Shown here: one piece after another, positions 45,495 to 57,843 of the stretch
Layout: every line of letters starts with the position of its first letter
Position numbering within the stretch: position 1 is the first letter of the stretch
Assembly: GCA_009801085.1 (NCBI GenBank)
Contig: VNWV01000003.1
Coordinates: 186,001 to 250,000, forward strand
DNA length: 64,000 nt
From: Lasiodiplodia sp. COLG20
Taxonomy: Eukaryota; Ascomycota; Dothideomycetes; Botryosphaeriales; Botryosphaeriaceae
Direction of reading: 5' to 3'
Made by a program: the position numbers and the translations under genes
Notes under the pieces: model-generated
What the model was told of the DNA's origin: nothing
The model's database searches: none
The model's input: only the letters and a program-made list of their open reading frames with translations

Positions 45495-46466
45495 TCAGAC
45501 GTCAAGCAGCGCCCAGGTGGTATCATCCACCGTTGTGTAGATCTTGCCTTCGGTAAGCAGTTCGTCACCTGCCTTTGCAACATCGGCCATGTCCATGCCT
45601 GTCCTAGATGCGATATCCTGCATGTGAAGACCCTCGTTGCCTTGCGGCGCAGTCCGCAGGACATGCAAGACCTTCTTCGCCCCAGCGCTGATGTGGGATG
45701 GTATTGATCCAGCATTTTCGTAGCCGCCCATTGGCACATCAGCACCGTTGGCCGCAGGCTTGCTGTCGCCGCTGGCGGGGGGTCCACGTGTGAAGTGCAG
45801 GTGCACAGCGGTAGCCTCGAGAAGATGGTACGAGATCTCGTTGTAGTCGGTGATAGGGCGGATGATGTGTGCGATGACATGTCTCTTCTGGCCGTACGAT
45901 CTCAGCTTACCCCAGACGCGAGCGTAGGTGTTCTCGACGAGAGTGGGCTTGGAGCCATCGGCAGGCTCGAGGGGATTCGGGCCGTCGGCGTCCATCCAGA
46001 GCTTGACTTCTCCCAGGCCCGTACCGTCGTCAAACTTGAACGAAATGTTGAGTGCCTGCTGCGAGATGTTGCGAATCTGCCCGACAAAGGTGATCTATGC
46101 CTGCTTAGCAATGCGCCTATCATGTATAGCTTTCCCTCTCGTACCTGGGCTACTTCGACACCATCGATGGTGAAATCCGACTCTTGTGTGTTGATAGCAT
46201 CGTTGATCTGCTTGAGGGTAACGGGCCTTAGGGTATCTTTGCGGAATCCCTGAATTGAAAATCAGTAACACCTTGAGATACTGTCGACGGGCATTATACC
46301 TTTGACGCACTGCCAGGGCTCTGGCTGCCTTCCATCGGAAGGAAGCCACCTCCACCAGAGCCGCCTTGGCCGCCATACGATGTCGTCGAGTAATCGCCGT
46401 AGTTACCGTAATCTGCGGCATCGCATTAGCTGAGTTCATTTGAGATATGGGGGCACACTGACCCAT
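45495..46466 (-). CDS. RFA2: Replication protein A 32-kDa subunit
   Basis: RPA is the heterotrimeric ssDNA-binding complex of replication, repair and recombination. Exons are 46466-46463 (four bases: ATG G), 46412-46300, 46249-46145 and 46094-45495, giving 273 residues. The N-terminus [20 protein letters not shown] is the usual Gly/Ser/Tyr-rich phosphorylation region. The OB fold spans about 65-180 ([40 protein letters not shown]). The C-terminal winged helix, about 205-273, starts near [18 protein letters not shown]. The size is normal. The 4-nt first exon is followed at once by GTCAGT and a 50-nt intron. It is divergent from DBP10, with 263 bp between start codons. Confidence 0.95.
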
Positions 46467-46729
46467 GGTTGGGGTTGTGTGGCGGAAAGTGTTGTTGGAC
46501 GGCAAGGCAGCGGCGATGGTTTCGGACGACGCGCAAAGACGCGACGCGACGAACGCCCCGCTGTCAGGTGCGCGTCCTGGTTATCGATAAGCCCGTCGGC
46601 TGCGAGTCAAGTGGCGCCAAGACCAAGTCCCAAATTATTTTCCCATTGCCCCATGCCGACACCCTTTGCCCTCGACACTCGCCACGCACCACGAGAGCCG
46701 GCCGACAACGAGCGACAAACGTCGACAAA
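46467..46729. promoter_or_regulatory. Divergent promoter, RFA2/DBP10
   Basis: These 263 bp lie between two opposed start codons. The left part includes the GC-rich sequence ACGCGACGCGACG, but I could not match a clean MCB (ACGCGT) element. Confidence 0.55.
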
Positions 46730-49477
46730 ATGCCGCACCGCGACGTCTCCCCGGCGTTGTCCGAAAACGAATTCGATATCTCGAAAGCCCTACTTGCCGG
46801 TGCCAACGACAGCGAAGACGAACAGGTCGCACCGAAAAAAGGTCGCAAGAATGCGCCTTTCGATATCGGCGCAGAGTTGAACATTGGGACGGAGGACGGC
46901 GGCGACAGCGACGACGATGCCTTCATCGCCGATCAGCTGGCGGCGGCGAACCGCAAGTCGTCTAACCTGAAGGGGAGGACCGTGAAGAAAGGCGGCGGTT
47001 TCCAAGCCATGGGCCTGAACGCAAACCTGCTCAAGGCAATCACCCGGAAAGGTTTCTCTGTGCCGACTCCTATCCAAAGGAAAACGATTCCCCTTTTGCT
47101 GGACGGACAAGATGTTGTGGGTATGGCTCGAACTGGTTCTGGAAAGACTGCCGCCTTCGTCATCCCCATGATCGAAAAGTTGAAAGCGCACAGCGCAAAG
47201 GTTGGCGCAAGAGCCGTCATCATGTCGCCATCGCGTGAGCTGGCACTTCAGACTCTGAAGGTCGTCAAAGAGCTTGGCCGTGGTACAGACCTGAGGACTG
47301 TGCTTCTTGTGGGTGGTGACAGCCTGGAGGACCAGTTTTCCGATATGAACACGAACCCGGACATCATCATTGCAACCCCTGGCCGTTTTCTGCACCTCAA
47401 GGTTGAAATGGAACTTGACTTGTCTACAATCCGCTACGTGGTATTCGACGAAGCCGATCGGCTGTTCGAAATGGGTTTCGCTGCCCAATTGACCGAGATC
47501 CTTTACGCTCTTCCCCCCAACCGACAAACACTCCTCTTCTCCGCTACCCTCCCAAAGTCACTCGTTGAGTTCGCCAGAGCTGGTCTTCAAGAACCAAAGC
47601 TCGTCCGCCTTGATGCTGAAAGCAAGGTGTCGCCAGACCTCGAAAGCGCGTTCTTCACAGTGAAGAGTGCCGACAAGGAGGGTGCTTTGTTGCACATATT
47701 GCAAGATATCATCCAGATGCCCACAGGAGAGACCGAGGTCGCCATGAAGGCCAAGAACAAGAAGGCCGACCCCAAAAACAAAAAGCGCAAGAGAGATTCC
47801 GATGCGCCCGGTGCAAACGACTCACCTACCGAGCATTCTACCATTATTTTTGCAGCTACCAAACACCACGTTGAGTATTTGGCAGGGCTGCTCCGTTCTG
47901 CTGGATATGCTGTTTCCTACGCCTACGGTTCGCTGGATCAAACCGCTCGTAAGATGCAAGTGCATGCCTTCCGAACTGGCATGAGTAACATCCTTGTTGT
48001 CACGGATGTCGCTGCCCGTGGTATTGATATCCCCATTCTCGCGAATGTCATCAATTTCGATTTCCCAGCTCAGCCCAAGATCTTCATTCACCGTGTCGGT
48101 AGAACAGCAAGAGCAGGAAGGAAGGGTTGGAGCTACAGTCTGGTGAGGGATTCAGACGTTCCGTATCTCCTGGACCTGCAACTCTTTCTTAGCCGGAAGC
48201 TGATCCTGGGAAGAACCGATGAAGACGTCAGCTTCGCCAATGACGTGGTTGTGGGCGGATTCGTGCGGGATAAGCTGGCTCGCGCATGCGAGTGGGTCAG
48301 CAAGCTGCTTGATGACGATGAGGACTTGAGCAATCTGCGCACTGTAGCCGCCAAAGGTGAAAAGCTTTACATGAGGACGCGCAACTCAGCATCAGCGGAG
48401 AGCGCCAAGCGTGCCAAGGATGTCTTAGCTTCTGATGCGGTGTCTGAGCTGAACATGCTGTTCAATGATGACATCGACAAGGCTGAAGTGGAAAGGGAGA
48501 AAATGCTGGCGCGCATTAGTGGGTTCCGCCCGCAGGAAACCATCTTCGAGATTGGCAAGCGCGGTACGGGTGACGAGGCGGCTGATATGATGCGCAAGAG
48601 GAGGGAAAAGGTCGATCCACGACGTCGCCAACAGGAAGAGGGCAAGAAGGCCTGGAACGACAGGAGCATTGCAGGCCTGACCAACACCACCGACGCGGCA
48701 CGGCATAACGAAGAGGACGGGGATTTTGACGATATGGACGTCGATGTCAATATGGACTCGGCATCGGAGGACGAGCTGGAGATCACCTTCCCGGATTCGC
48801 AGGCCAATAAGAAAGACTCGAAGGAGGCTTGGCAGGATCCAGAACATTTCATGACCTACACGCCTAAGACGCTGAACTTAGCGGAGAACCGCGGCTATGG
48901 CGTTCATTCCGGATCGTACGACAATCAGGGACGGAGTGGCAACTTCGTTGAAGAGGCACGAGGTGCAGCAATGGACCTTAATCAGGATGAGTCGAAGGGT
49001 TTTGCTGAAGCATCCAAACCGCGCGGGATGAGGTGGGACAAGAAGAGCAAGAAATACGTCGCACGCGCAAATGACGAGGACGGATCTAAGGGGGTCAAAT
49101 ATATTCGTGGCGAAAGCGGGCAGAAGATCGCTGCGAGCTTCCGATCTGGACGGTTCGAATCTTGGAAGAAAACGAACAAGATCGGCCGTCTACCTCGTGC
49201 TGGTGAGACCGAGGCACCCTCCAGCCGCGGTCACGGTGCCAACAAGAGGTTCAAGCACAAGATGGTGAAGGCGCCTAAGGAGGCCGACAAATACAGAGAC
49301 GACTATCATGTCAGGAAGAAGCGGGTAGATGCGGCTAAGGAGAAGCGCATTGGCAGGTTTGCAGATGGCGGGGCGAAGAGCGAGCTCAAGGGGGTCGACG
49401 ATGTCCGCAAGAGCAGAGCGCTTCAGGAAAAGCGCCGCGCAAAGAATGCAAGGCCGTCAAAGAAAGGGAAGTTCTAA
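46730..49477 (+). CDS. DBP10: ATP-dependent RNA helicase DBP10
   Basis: DBP10 is a nucleolar DEAD-box helicase needed for 60S subunit assembly. It is a single exon of 915 residues. It has an acidic N-terminus; Q motif [14 protein letters not shown] near residue 110; motif [16 protein letters not shown] (motif Ia); [12 protein letters not shown] (motif II); and SAT (III). The helicase C half includes [11 protein letters not shown] and [13 protein letters not shown]. The DBP10-specific C-terminal domain is seen around [20 protein letters not shown] and [14 protein letters not shown], with a very basic tail ending RPSKKGKF. The start at 46730 is chosen for [20 protein letters not shown]; the open frame continues upstream but overlaps the RFA2 5' region. 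Length and motif order are normal. Confidence 0.96.
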   Translation: MPHRDVSPALSENEFDISKALLAGANDSEDEQVAPKKGRKNAPFDIGAELNIGTEDGGDSDDDAFIADQLAAANRKSSNLKGRTVKKGGGFQAMGLNANLLKAITRKGFSVPTPIQRKTIPLLLDGQDVVGMARTGSGKTAAFVIPMIEKLKAHSAKVGARAVIMSPSRELALQTLKVVKELGRGTDLRTVLLVGGDSLEDQFSDMNTNPDIIIATPGRFLHLKVEMELDLSTIRYVVFDEADRLFEMGFAAQLTEILYALPPNRQTLLFSATLPKSLVEFARAGLQEPKLVRLDAESKVSPDLESAFFTVKSADKEGALLHILQDIIQMPTGETEVAMKAKNKKADPKNKKRKRDSDAPGANDSPTEHSTIIFAATKHHVEYLAGLLRSAGYAVSYAYGSLDQTARKMQVHAFRTGMSNILVVTDVAARGIDIPILANVINFDFPAQPKIFIHRVGRTARAGRKGWSYSLVRDSDVPYLLDLQLFLSRKLILGRTDEDVSFANDVVVGGFVRDKLARACEWVSKLLDDDEDLSNLRTVAAKGEKLYMRTRNSASAESAKRAKDVLASDAVSELNMLFNDDIDKAEVEREKMLARISGFRPQETIFEIGKRGTGDEAADMMRKRREKVDPRRRQQEEGKKAWNDRSIAGLTNTTDAARHNEEDGDFDDMDVDVNMDSASEDELEITFPDSQANKKDSKEAWQDPEHFMTYTPKTLNLAENRGYGVHSGSYDNQGRSGNFVEEARGAAMDLNQDESKGFAEASKPRGMRWDKKSKKYVARANDEDGSKGVKYIRGESGQKIAASFRSGRFESWKKTNKIGRLPRAGETEAPSSRGHGANKRFKHKMVKAPKEADKYRDDYHVRKKRVDAAKEKRIGRFADGGAKSELKGVDDVRKSRALQEKRRAKNARPSKKGKF

Positions 49478-52400
49478 TTGCGGAGATTAGCTATGTCGGG
49501 CCGCCCCTGCGACGGCCCCGACTTGCAGAGTGTCCAGGGAAGGTGTCCGGGCAGTCGGTTCGAGGGGCTTCGCGGTAACACTCTCCAACTCTATTCCAAT
49601 AGATAGTCGACAACCGAGGGCAGCGAAGGCTGACATGCAGCGGGCCAATCGTTTTCGCTGCCAAGGCTCAAAAGTAGAAGCTATGGACTTGGCCATTTGG
49701 TGCATTTGTCACGCTCCTAATCTGATACCAGTATTCGGACCGTATTTTGATCAGAGTATACTTGCTCTGCGCACACGACACACCTTCGTACCTCGTACGA
49801 TTGCCCAGGGCCGTTCGGGTAGCGTGCTGACATTAAGACGAGAACAGCGCCAGAGCATTCAGCCGGACCCAAGGACTGCGCGCCTGGTTACCCAGACGGC
49901 GCGGGTCAACGCCTCGTTTCTCCACGCGATCTATGTACGGCCGTTGGACTGACCGGCGGAAGGATTCCGCTATTTGAGAAGCGGCGATTCAAGCCATTGC
50001 AGATCTCGTCGACGACTAGTTGTTCAGCTCAGCGAGCCGCGTGGTTCCCACGAGGTCGCGAAGCTTATCGTGCTAGCGGCATTCCTAGGGGGTTCTTTCG
50101 GGCCTTTGGTCGACTTCAGGTTCGCGACGGTTAGCGGAAAGTTTCCCACCTACCATCCACGCCGTCTGTCTTGTGTGCTGACTGTCTGCTGCGCCGCCGA
50201 CGCCGGATCGTACGACGTCGAGGCCCACACGCCATCCGAACGAAGGCACGACCGCGCACGCCTCAAATCGCTACCGGCGTAGAGGTAAATAGGCTGTCCC
50301 AAAGAATTCTCCGTAGCTGTGGCTCCGGCGATCGAGAGGTAAGACAAGGTGGGAAGCGAGCGAACGATTTTTGCAGCACAGCCGAGGAGGCACAGGAACC
50401 ATTTTTATTGACTTGGAATAGGCTTGCCTTTCTGGCTTCTTAATTTTCCAGAACGGGCGCCACCATAATCTTGGATGCACGCCGAACACACGAACAAGCA
50501 AAAGACTTCCCCATCTCCGTCCTTGTGCTCGCGGCGGCACAAATGCACGCACGCACAGCAACGCACTGGCGCAGCAGGGTACGGCGCGGGAGGCACGGAA
50601 GACCCACGTTGGCCGTCCATGCTTTTCGACAAGTTTTTCATTTTTCCCCTCGGCCTGGGAAAAAGCGCAGGCCGCCCAAGTGTCACGATTCGCGATCGGG
50701 GAAAGTGGCGCTCGACCTGCCTGTTTTTGCGGCAGGCAGCCCCCATCTCCAGGGCCCGCCTGCCGGCGGCTGCGCCCTGCGATCTGACCGCAGGCCCGCC
50801 GAACTACGGGCAAGCGGAGCGGATCAGCCGCAAGCGCGGCCGGGGCCGTGGTCTTTGCGCAATCGAGCCCGTGGGCAGGAGAAACAAAACACTGGGAAGA
50901 TGAGTCGCCGGACGCGTCAGGACTGGCTGCTGCGGGTGCGTGTGCCTGCGGCGGCGGCAGGGCACGGGCGGCGGCAGCTGGCAGCGGGTTTGCAGGCCCC
51001 CGGGTGGGGACATGCAGCGCTTTGCGGCAGGCGGCAGCGGCAGTGTGTCTCGTTGAGTACCCGGCGACGGGGCCCTGGGAGCGAAGGCCAAATATAATTG
51101 AGCGTTGGCAGCAGCGAAAACTGGCCCCCCGATCGCCACAAAGGGCCGGCGCCAGGGACGGCGCGAGGATGCGCACGTGTGGCTGGTGTTGCAACCGGGC
51201 CAGGGACTTTCGGGCGTGTGGACCGTGGGAGCGCATCTGTTTCTGTTCTGGCTTAGGTGCGTGCAGGCATGGCCGTCGGCACATTATTGACAATACAAAT
51301 AAGCTGCCGGGCCCGGCCAGGGTCGGCTGCACGTCACAGACGTGGGCTTGGAGCGCGCAGGGAGCCGGCGTGCACGCTGCCCGGCGGCCGGCGGTGCTGC
51401 TGCTGCTCTGCCACGGCTACCTCACGATACGACGGGCGGCGGAGCGAGGTGTGAGGGCGGCGTCTCTGGAGCTCGACGGTTCGGCTGGCGCGCGACAGGG
51501 ACCAGGGCGGGCTGCACGCGCTTCCTTGGCGGTCAATGCCGTACAGTTTGGGCACGGTTGCTGGCTGGCTGTGGCTCCCGATCGGGCATGCAAATTAAGG
51601 TGCGCGATCCCGGCGGATTTGCGTGAGCGACGCCGGGCTGGGGCCCGAAGGTCGCGCGCAAACACAACGAGGAGCGAGTCGCGCTCAGCTCGCAAGAGCG
51701 CTCGATCGCCGCGGGCTGCCCTGTGCCTTTCGCTAGGGTCGCGTTCCGCCTTGCCGACGGCGCTCCGGGCGGCGCGAACACGCGAGGCGTGGACGTCCGA
51801 CTCGACGACGCCGCTGCTGCTACGGTTGCTGCTGGCGCCGTCGCGTCCGCCGGCCGTCGCAGCGCAGCGGAGAAAAAGCAATGGCGCGCATTGCTGCGGA
51901 GATCACATGCGCCTAGAGAGTCATGCTCAGAGCTGGCGGGCAGCGGGCATAAGGAGGAGTGGAAGGATCGCTGCTCGAAATGAGCGTTACTATATTGGCG
52001 ACCGGCCGGGTCATCTGAGGACTGCATGCAGCGCAGCCCTATCCTCCCCAAGGGCAGCCGGAGAGCGGCAGCGGGCAGCACGCACCCTCCTAGAACCGAT
52101 CCGCCAGCCAGCACGGAAGCGGCTAGCAGCCGTTGCGGGCATGGGTGCGGTGCCACTTCCTTCTTCATCGCGAGCGCGAGCTGAATCGTCACCTCGCCGC
52201 GCGCCAGCCTCATCCGCTGTTGGTGGCTGCAGGCGCTCGCCTTCGCGGTGGGGCGCCGGCTGGAGCCCTCGAGAGGGCGTCGACCGAGATCTGCCGCGTG
52301 GAGAAGCTGGGCCCCAAACAGCAGGAGCCAATGGGCGCAGGGGCGCAAAAGGAACATGGCCGGAGCCGCTCGAGGGAGGGCTATCGATTTGGACGTGAGC

Positions 52401-53281
52401 ACGCCGTCAGCACACCTCCCCACGGCGCCCGCAGGCGCTGGGCCCTTGGTCGACGTCGCCGATCAGCTAGGCCTGTCAACCATGCGCGCGCGCCGCGCCG
52501 CAATGCACCCGCCCACGGCCATCAACCGACCCGGCAGACGGCCCCGTGCCAAAGCCGCCGTCCAATTATGCAGGTGTCAACAGGGATCTGGAATGGGAGA
52601 TCTGAGTCCCTAATCCGCAGAGCGCCCAAGAGGCCGATCTTTCTTATTGCCATGATCACCACAAGCACAGGGTCTCGAGAGCGCGCCGCCTTGCCCGGTT
52701 GCTTCAAGCGCGCCCCAGGCCCCACACGACAGCAGCAAGCTTCCCTCCGAGACCACACGGCGCCCTTTTATTTTTCTGCCAACGCCCGGCCTCCCCCCCG
52801 CCTGGCCCTCGCAGACCACGCGGGTGCCGCCGCAGCCTCAATCCCCCGGGTGTCGTCATCTGCAGGTATTGCTCGCCCAAGCCTCCTGCAGCGTGCATGC
52901 CTGTGTTCTCTTTTTCCCAGCTCTCTCTCCTCGTGCTACTGCCGGGCACGCCTCCAAGACATCCGGCCTACCAGGAACCTCGCCCACATTACATATTACA
53001 AGCAGCGGCGCGCCCATGCTCATACGATTTCCCTGACCTCAACCTGGACGAACACCCCCACCGCCCAGGGCCTGCGCAGCAGCTGAAGCAGCCACGCCGT
53101 CCCCGGGCGCCGACCGTTATTCGCTGTGTTCCTGCGGCCTGAAGGCGCTATGCATGGACTGGCCCTTCCTCCTTGCTCGAGCTACTCCTGCGCGCCGTCA
53201 ATTGGGCGCCGTCAGATACCGGGCAGCAGAGAGAAAGCCTCACCCGGGCTCCGTTTTGCCGCCTGCTACCCGTCCCCGCCC
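49478..53281. other. GC-rich gene-poor region before a regulator gene
   Basis: This is about 3.8 kb. Long Arg/Ala-rich frames occur on both strands, the longest being 50848-52398 (+), which opens with GTG and has no ATG near its start. None shows a known motif, and high GC makes such frames common. The last ~1 kb is very C-rich on the + strand and may be a long 5' UTR or promoter of the Zn2Cys6 gene. Confidence 0.5.
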
Positions 53282-55252
53282 ATGTCAGACAGGCCGTCAC
53301 CACCTCTCCGGGCGAGGACGCATTCACCGCAGCAGAAGGAAAAATACAGCCCACCCCAGGACCAGCATGACCGCCGGCAGCTCCACTCCGCCGAGCACGA
53401 GGGCCCCGGAGGCCGCTCCACGGATCGGCTCGGTGCAGTGCAACCGCGCAGGATGGTTTATGAAGGAGGCGAACGGCAGCAGCCGCCGCCGCCGAGCAGC
53501 TCAGCGCAGCGACCTACAGAACAGCTTCCGGAGCTGCGACCGTCGTCTTCTGCTGAGCCCGACACAGCACAGCCGTCTTCCCAGATGGGTCCCTTCGGCT
53601 ATTCCGCCTTCGGCGCATCTGGCAGCTTCGCCCCCGGCTATGGCGGTCCAACCGTCGCTCTGCAGCCGCCCGCCCCGCTAGCTAGCCAGGTCCCCGTCCC
53701 GTTGCGAAACACCAAAAGCGCCCGCAGAAACAAGGCTCACGTAGCCTCGGCTTGCGTCAACTGCAAGAGGGCCCATCTCAGCTGCGACGTCCAGCGGCCG
53801 TGCACGCGATGCGTCACGTCCGGCAAAGAGGTACGAGAAACGGCGCCCCCCAAGGTAGCAGAGCAAGGCTGACATTCATCGTGCGAGCAGTCCTCATGCT
53901 ACGACGTCCAGCACAAGAAAAGGGGCCGTCCCAGGCTCCGTGACGTCCAGGAGAGCAGACCGCCCCAGGCCCACGAGTTAGGCGAGCATTCGACGTCTGC
54001 TAGCGAGAGTCCAGTGCCGGGTCTGGCGCCTGGAGGTGCGCGGCCGGACTCTGGTCGCCCGCTACGAGCCACTCGAAGGAGTTTCGGAGTGCCGGCCACT
54101 TTTCGGCATCCAACGTCGACCGTGCAGAGTCTGTCGCCAAGTCCATTTCCTCAGGAGGGCGCGGTGCAGTATCCGACGCTCGAGTACGCGCGGCCGGTGC
54201 CGTCCTACGTGACGCCTATGGCGCTGCTGAATCTAGACCTCCACCTCATCAAGACCAACTCGGCCTTCAACACGCTCTTTGGCAGATCAGACCTGTACGG
54301 ACGAGAACTTTCCGAGCTTGTCGAGTCCCATCACGCAGAGACGGTGCAGAGGTTACGCAGTGAGCTGAGAGATGAGCGGGATCAGCGAGAGCCGTCGTAC
54401 ATGCCGCCTATTTTTGGTCCTAGGGAGCAGGAGGCAGTTCAGAGTATTGAAGAAGATGATTTGGATCGCATCAGCCACGGCTATACGGACCGTGGGTTCA
54501 CTTGGCGATTCAGCTCTATTTTTGGGCAACCGCAGGAAGTGCGGGCCCGAGTGCGTCTTGCAAAGACCTCGATATTCTTCGTCTCCTTGACTTTACCATC
54601 TTTCGACCGAAATCAACTCCCACAAACTCCTACTGAGCAGCAGCAACCCCAACGATACCCACCAGTCTTCGCTACACCGGTGCCCCCTCATAGATCATCG
54701 CGGCCGCCCTCGAGAGCGGCCCCAACTGAATACCCGTATTCGCCGTTCGCACATAGCTCACCGCTTGCAGTCACTGAGCCGCACTCTCCATACACCTCAT
54801 ACTTTTCTCTCCAAAATCTTGCCTCATCGCTTCCTCAGACGGCCGCCCCTACACCGGCAGCACAGACATACCCGTACGGACAGGTACCCCCTGTTGGATA
54901 TGGTTACTCGCGTGGATCGTGGTCATCGGCTGGTAGTGCAGAGCCTCACGGATCCACGTACGAGGTGACGCCTAGAAGACCTGCCCAGGTTATGCCAGCA
55001 GAGGGCTCCTGGCATAGCGAGCCGAGAACCTGGCAACCCCAGCCATACCATTCTCCAGCATACCAGAGACAACCGGGCTTGAGGAGTGAACAACAGCACG
55101 CGTGGGATCCGACCCAACAGCAAGAGGGCCTTGCTCCTGCTCCCGTTCGAAGAGTTTCATCGGACGAAAGGCGCAGCCAAGGCACATCAGAGGGGACGCA
55201 CGAGGAGGAACCGTCCAAAAGGCGGAGACTGAACATACGAGACATCATCTAG
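53282..55252 (+). CDS. Zn2Cys6 transcription factor with AT-hook-like motif
   Basis: This is a nuclear regulator. Exons 53282-53830 and 53891-55252 give 636 residues. Residues 1-150 are Pro/Ser/Gln-rich and likely disordered. The zinc cluster lies near 158-188: CVNCKRAHLSC, then CTRCVTSGKESSC, completed only across the splice. It is followed at once by KKRGRPRLRD, an AT-hook-like RGRPR core. Residues about 265-400 (MALLNLDLHLIKTNSAFNTL, FGRSDLYGRELSELVE) resemble a PAS fold, as in some fungal zinc-cluster regulators. The C-terminal third is Pro/Tyr/Ser-rich and ends with the basic KRRRLNIRDII. An alternative acceptor three bases upstream would add one Gln. An ATG at 53150 is also in frame; the start MSDRPSPPLRART is preferred. 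Targets unknown. Confidence 0.85.
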
Positions 55253-57843
55253 GTCACCTTTTCATACAACTGCATAGACTTCGGGTTTCCACCTTGGCTG
55301 GCACATATTTTCGTCTTCTATGGGTAATATTTGTCCCCTTTGTTTTCAAAAACTCATGCTTGCTAGCCTTGGCTGGTCCAAGCCCGTCCTGGTACACATC
55401 CGGTTCTCATCCTTTTTCTCTTGTAGAAATGTTCTTCGTAAATGTTTTCGGTCGCTCGCTGCACATATACAGACTCAGGCATACTCTCGGAGGCTTTTCC
55501 TGGGACATCTCGGGGCTCATTTCCTGGATTGCAATTTACCATTCGGATACACGATTTCTGTCGGATTTACAGCGCAAAGAAGGTCTTCAGAGATGGGAAC
55601 AATTCGCACAGTACAGGATGGAATATGACGAAAAGTAAACGTGCTTTATGATTCAGCATGGGCTCGTACTGGACGTAACATACCTGAAATTCCGAAATCA
55701 AGCGTGCTCTGCAAGGAGTCTGGATGTACGGGAAGCGCAGGTTTTCCTTTGCTTTTGAATTTCTTCCAGATGGTTCTATTTTTCTTTTCCTAATCTACTT
55801 TTCGCGAAAAGCCATGTCTCAATATCTGTTGGTTGGCGGCACTTTCCTTCTATTACCACGCTTGTACAGAAAAGTCCTTTGTGTACTAGCATCACGATCG
55901 CTTCTTAACATCCTATGTCATCGGGGTTAGGGTAGGGAAGAAAAGGGATAGTTTGATTCCAGCCATTGACAAGTCGCCTTTAATTCATTCAACTTTCGGT
56001 TGTATATACCCTTGGTTGGATATTTGCAAAGGGGAGATGGGGGGTGTTCATAGTGGTTGAAAATAACCATATAAAACACATCGCAGCTTCACACAATCGT
56101 TCCCTCGTCTTTCCGCCGCTTGAGAGACGGCAATATTCGAAGTGAAACCGAAAGAGGGACGAGTGGCTTTCGCGGTGCAGATGAGACGACGTCAAGTTAA
56201 ACTTTTCTCACTTCAGGAAGCACGGCTGCACGTCATCCCGCGGGCAGCGGGGAAAGCGTGCGGGGTGCGTGCTTGGTGGAGCAAGGCACGACGTGTGAAT
56301 GGGTTTCCCTTGCTTTGGCTCGAGAAAGAGGCGGTGAATGAAAGAAAATTCGGGGGGAAATGATTGGACTCGGGGAAGTCGGTGAGAGCAGTGTGCTAGC
56401 ACCTCACTGGCCCGTCGTTCGTAGCAATTTTTTTATACGTCCCAGTCTTTTCCTCGGCCGCGCCAATTACTTCGTCGACCCCGCGGGGGTGCGGAGAGCG
56501 GGAGGTAGGCGGGTGGAGGGGGAAAGAGGGTAACGAAATGCTCGGGAGTAACCTTAGAGGGAGTTTTCATTCGATTGCCGGTTGACGTCGTGCTCCCGTG
56601 CGGACGCGCCGCGCACGCGCGCGTGGTTCATGTGTGCGCCCACACCTCAGTTTTTTATTTTTGTTTTCTATCTCTCGTCACCTCTGCATCCGTAGCGCAT
56701 CGTAGTGATTGGGTAGGCGTGGTCGCGGTCGGGAGGGCACCGTAGGAAGCGCGTGTGTCAAAGTGTGTGTAACAGACGGGCGGTAGGAATACCTGCGCCG
56801 CTTTCGATTGGTACGTACACTTCTCTTTCCGCTCTGCCCGTTGCTTTTTCACTATTCCATCATCACCCTTTCGCCATTTTTAGTTTGGCGAATATAGCAT
56901 CAAATGCTTTTTGTTCGCTCTCCCCGCAAGCCGCCGTGGTTGCGTGTACCGAGCCGTGCGAAGTTTGGCCTATGCAATCCTTTTGATTAGACTTTCCGCT
57001 TTTCCCGGCGAGGCGCGCCCACGGTACCTTGTCCACGTGGTTTGGCGAAACGGTTGCGCGGACGGAAGGGATGAGGATTGGGCCGACGTCTGGCTGCCCT
57101 AAGCACTATGATACAAGAAACGGTGGTTTCAGTGCCCTTCTCCGACACTAAGGGATGATAGGGTGCGCGCGAGTGAACATTTGCGTGTGGCTGAGGGAGT
57201 GGTCGCCGATTGGTGATTGCCCCTTTTACGACAACCTGGTAATTGGGATCTTCTATTGAAGTTCGCATGCGGCTTCTTTCGTTGTGCATCAACTGTGGTA
57301 GTACTTGCATCTGCAGCCTTCCAGAGCTGCGTGGAAGGATTGACCGTCTGACACATAGTTTTTTCTAGTGGATTCATCTCACTCGATGCAACCGGCGTTG
57401 CAAATAGAGTGTTGGGAAAGAACGCTGAACAGCGCTCATCCGAATACGTATAAAATCCACACGGTGCGTTAACTCCACGGCGGGATAAATGTCATAGCTC
57501 ATGGTCTTACAAACACGGGAAGCATCCCTGGATATGCAACACTTTGGAGGGGATTTCGGGGAACTTGGTTTGAATGAGCACAATTACTTGGTATAGTAAC
57601 CCTTTTGTCTTTACTCACTAGCTGATTCCCTGTAATGGACCCGGTCCCACGAGTATCGGATCGAAGTGGATGTGGGTCTTGGTATCGCCCTGCAAAACGC
57701 CATGACAGCTCGGTGGTCTAGAGACTGCGCCTGTACCTTACGCCATTAGATGGACCCTGCCTTTCAGCCCTATCCTTCCTGCAGAGTACTTTGTACAGGA
57801 AAAAAGCACGCGATGATCGGCAACCGCAGGAGCGCGCGCGCGC
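55253..57843. other. Gene-poor region downstream of the regulator
   Basis: This is 2.6 kb. The first ~400 bp is probably 3' UTR. The rest alternates AT-rich and GT/GC-rich blocks (for example alternating CG/GT near 56600-56640). I checked for tRNA-like and 5S-like sequence and found none I would support. Confidence 0.5.

Noticed and set aside
50848..52398. 516-codon open frame on the + strand
   Set aside because: It opens at GTG, is Arg/Ala/Gly-rich as expected of chance frames in GC-rich DNA, and shows no motif, splice signals or domain.
57700..57760. tRNA-like sequence (GCTCGGTGGTCTAGAG)
   Set aside because: It loosely resembles a tRNA D-arm, but no B-box (GGTTCGA-TC), anticodon arm or closing acceptor stem follows at the right distance.
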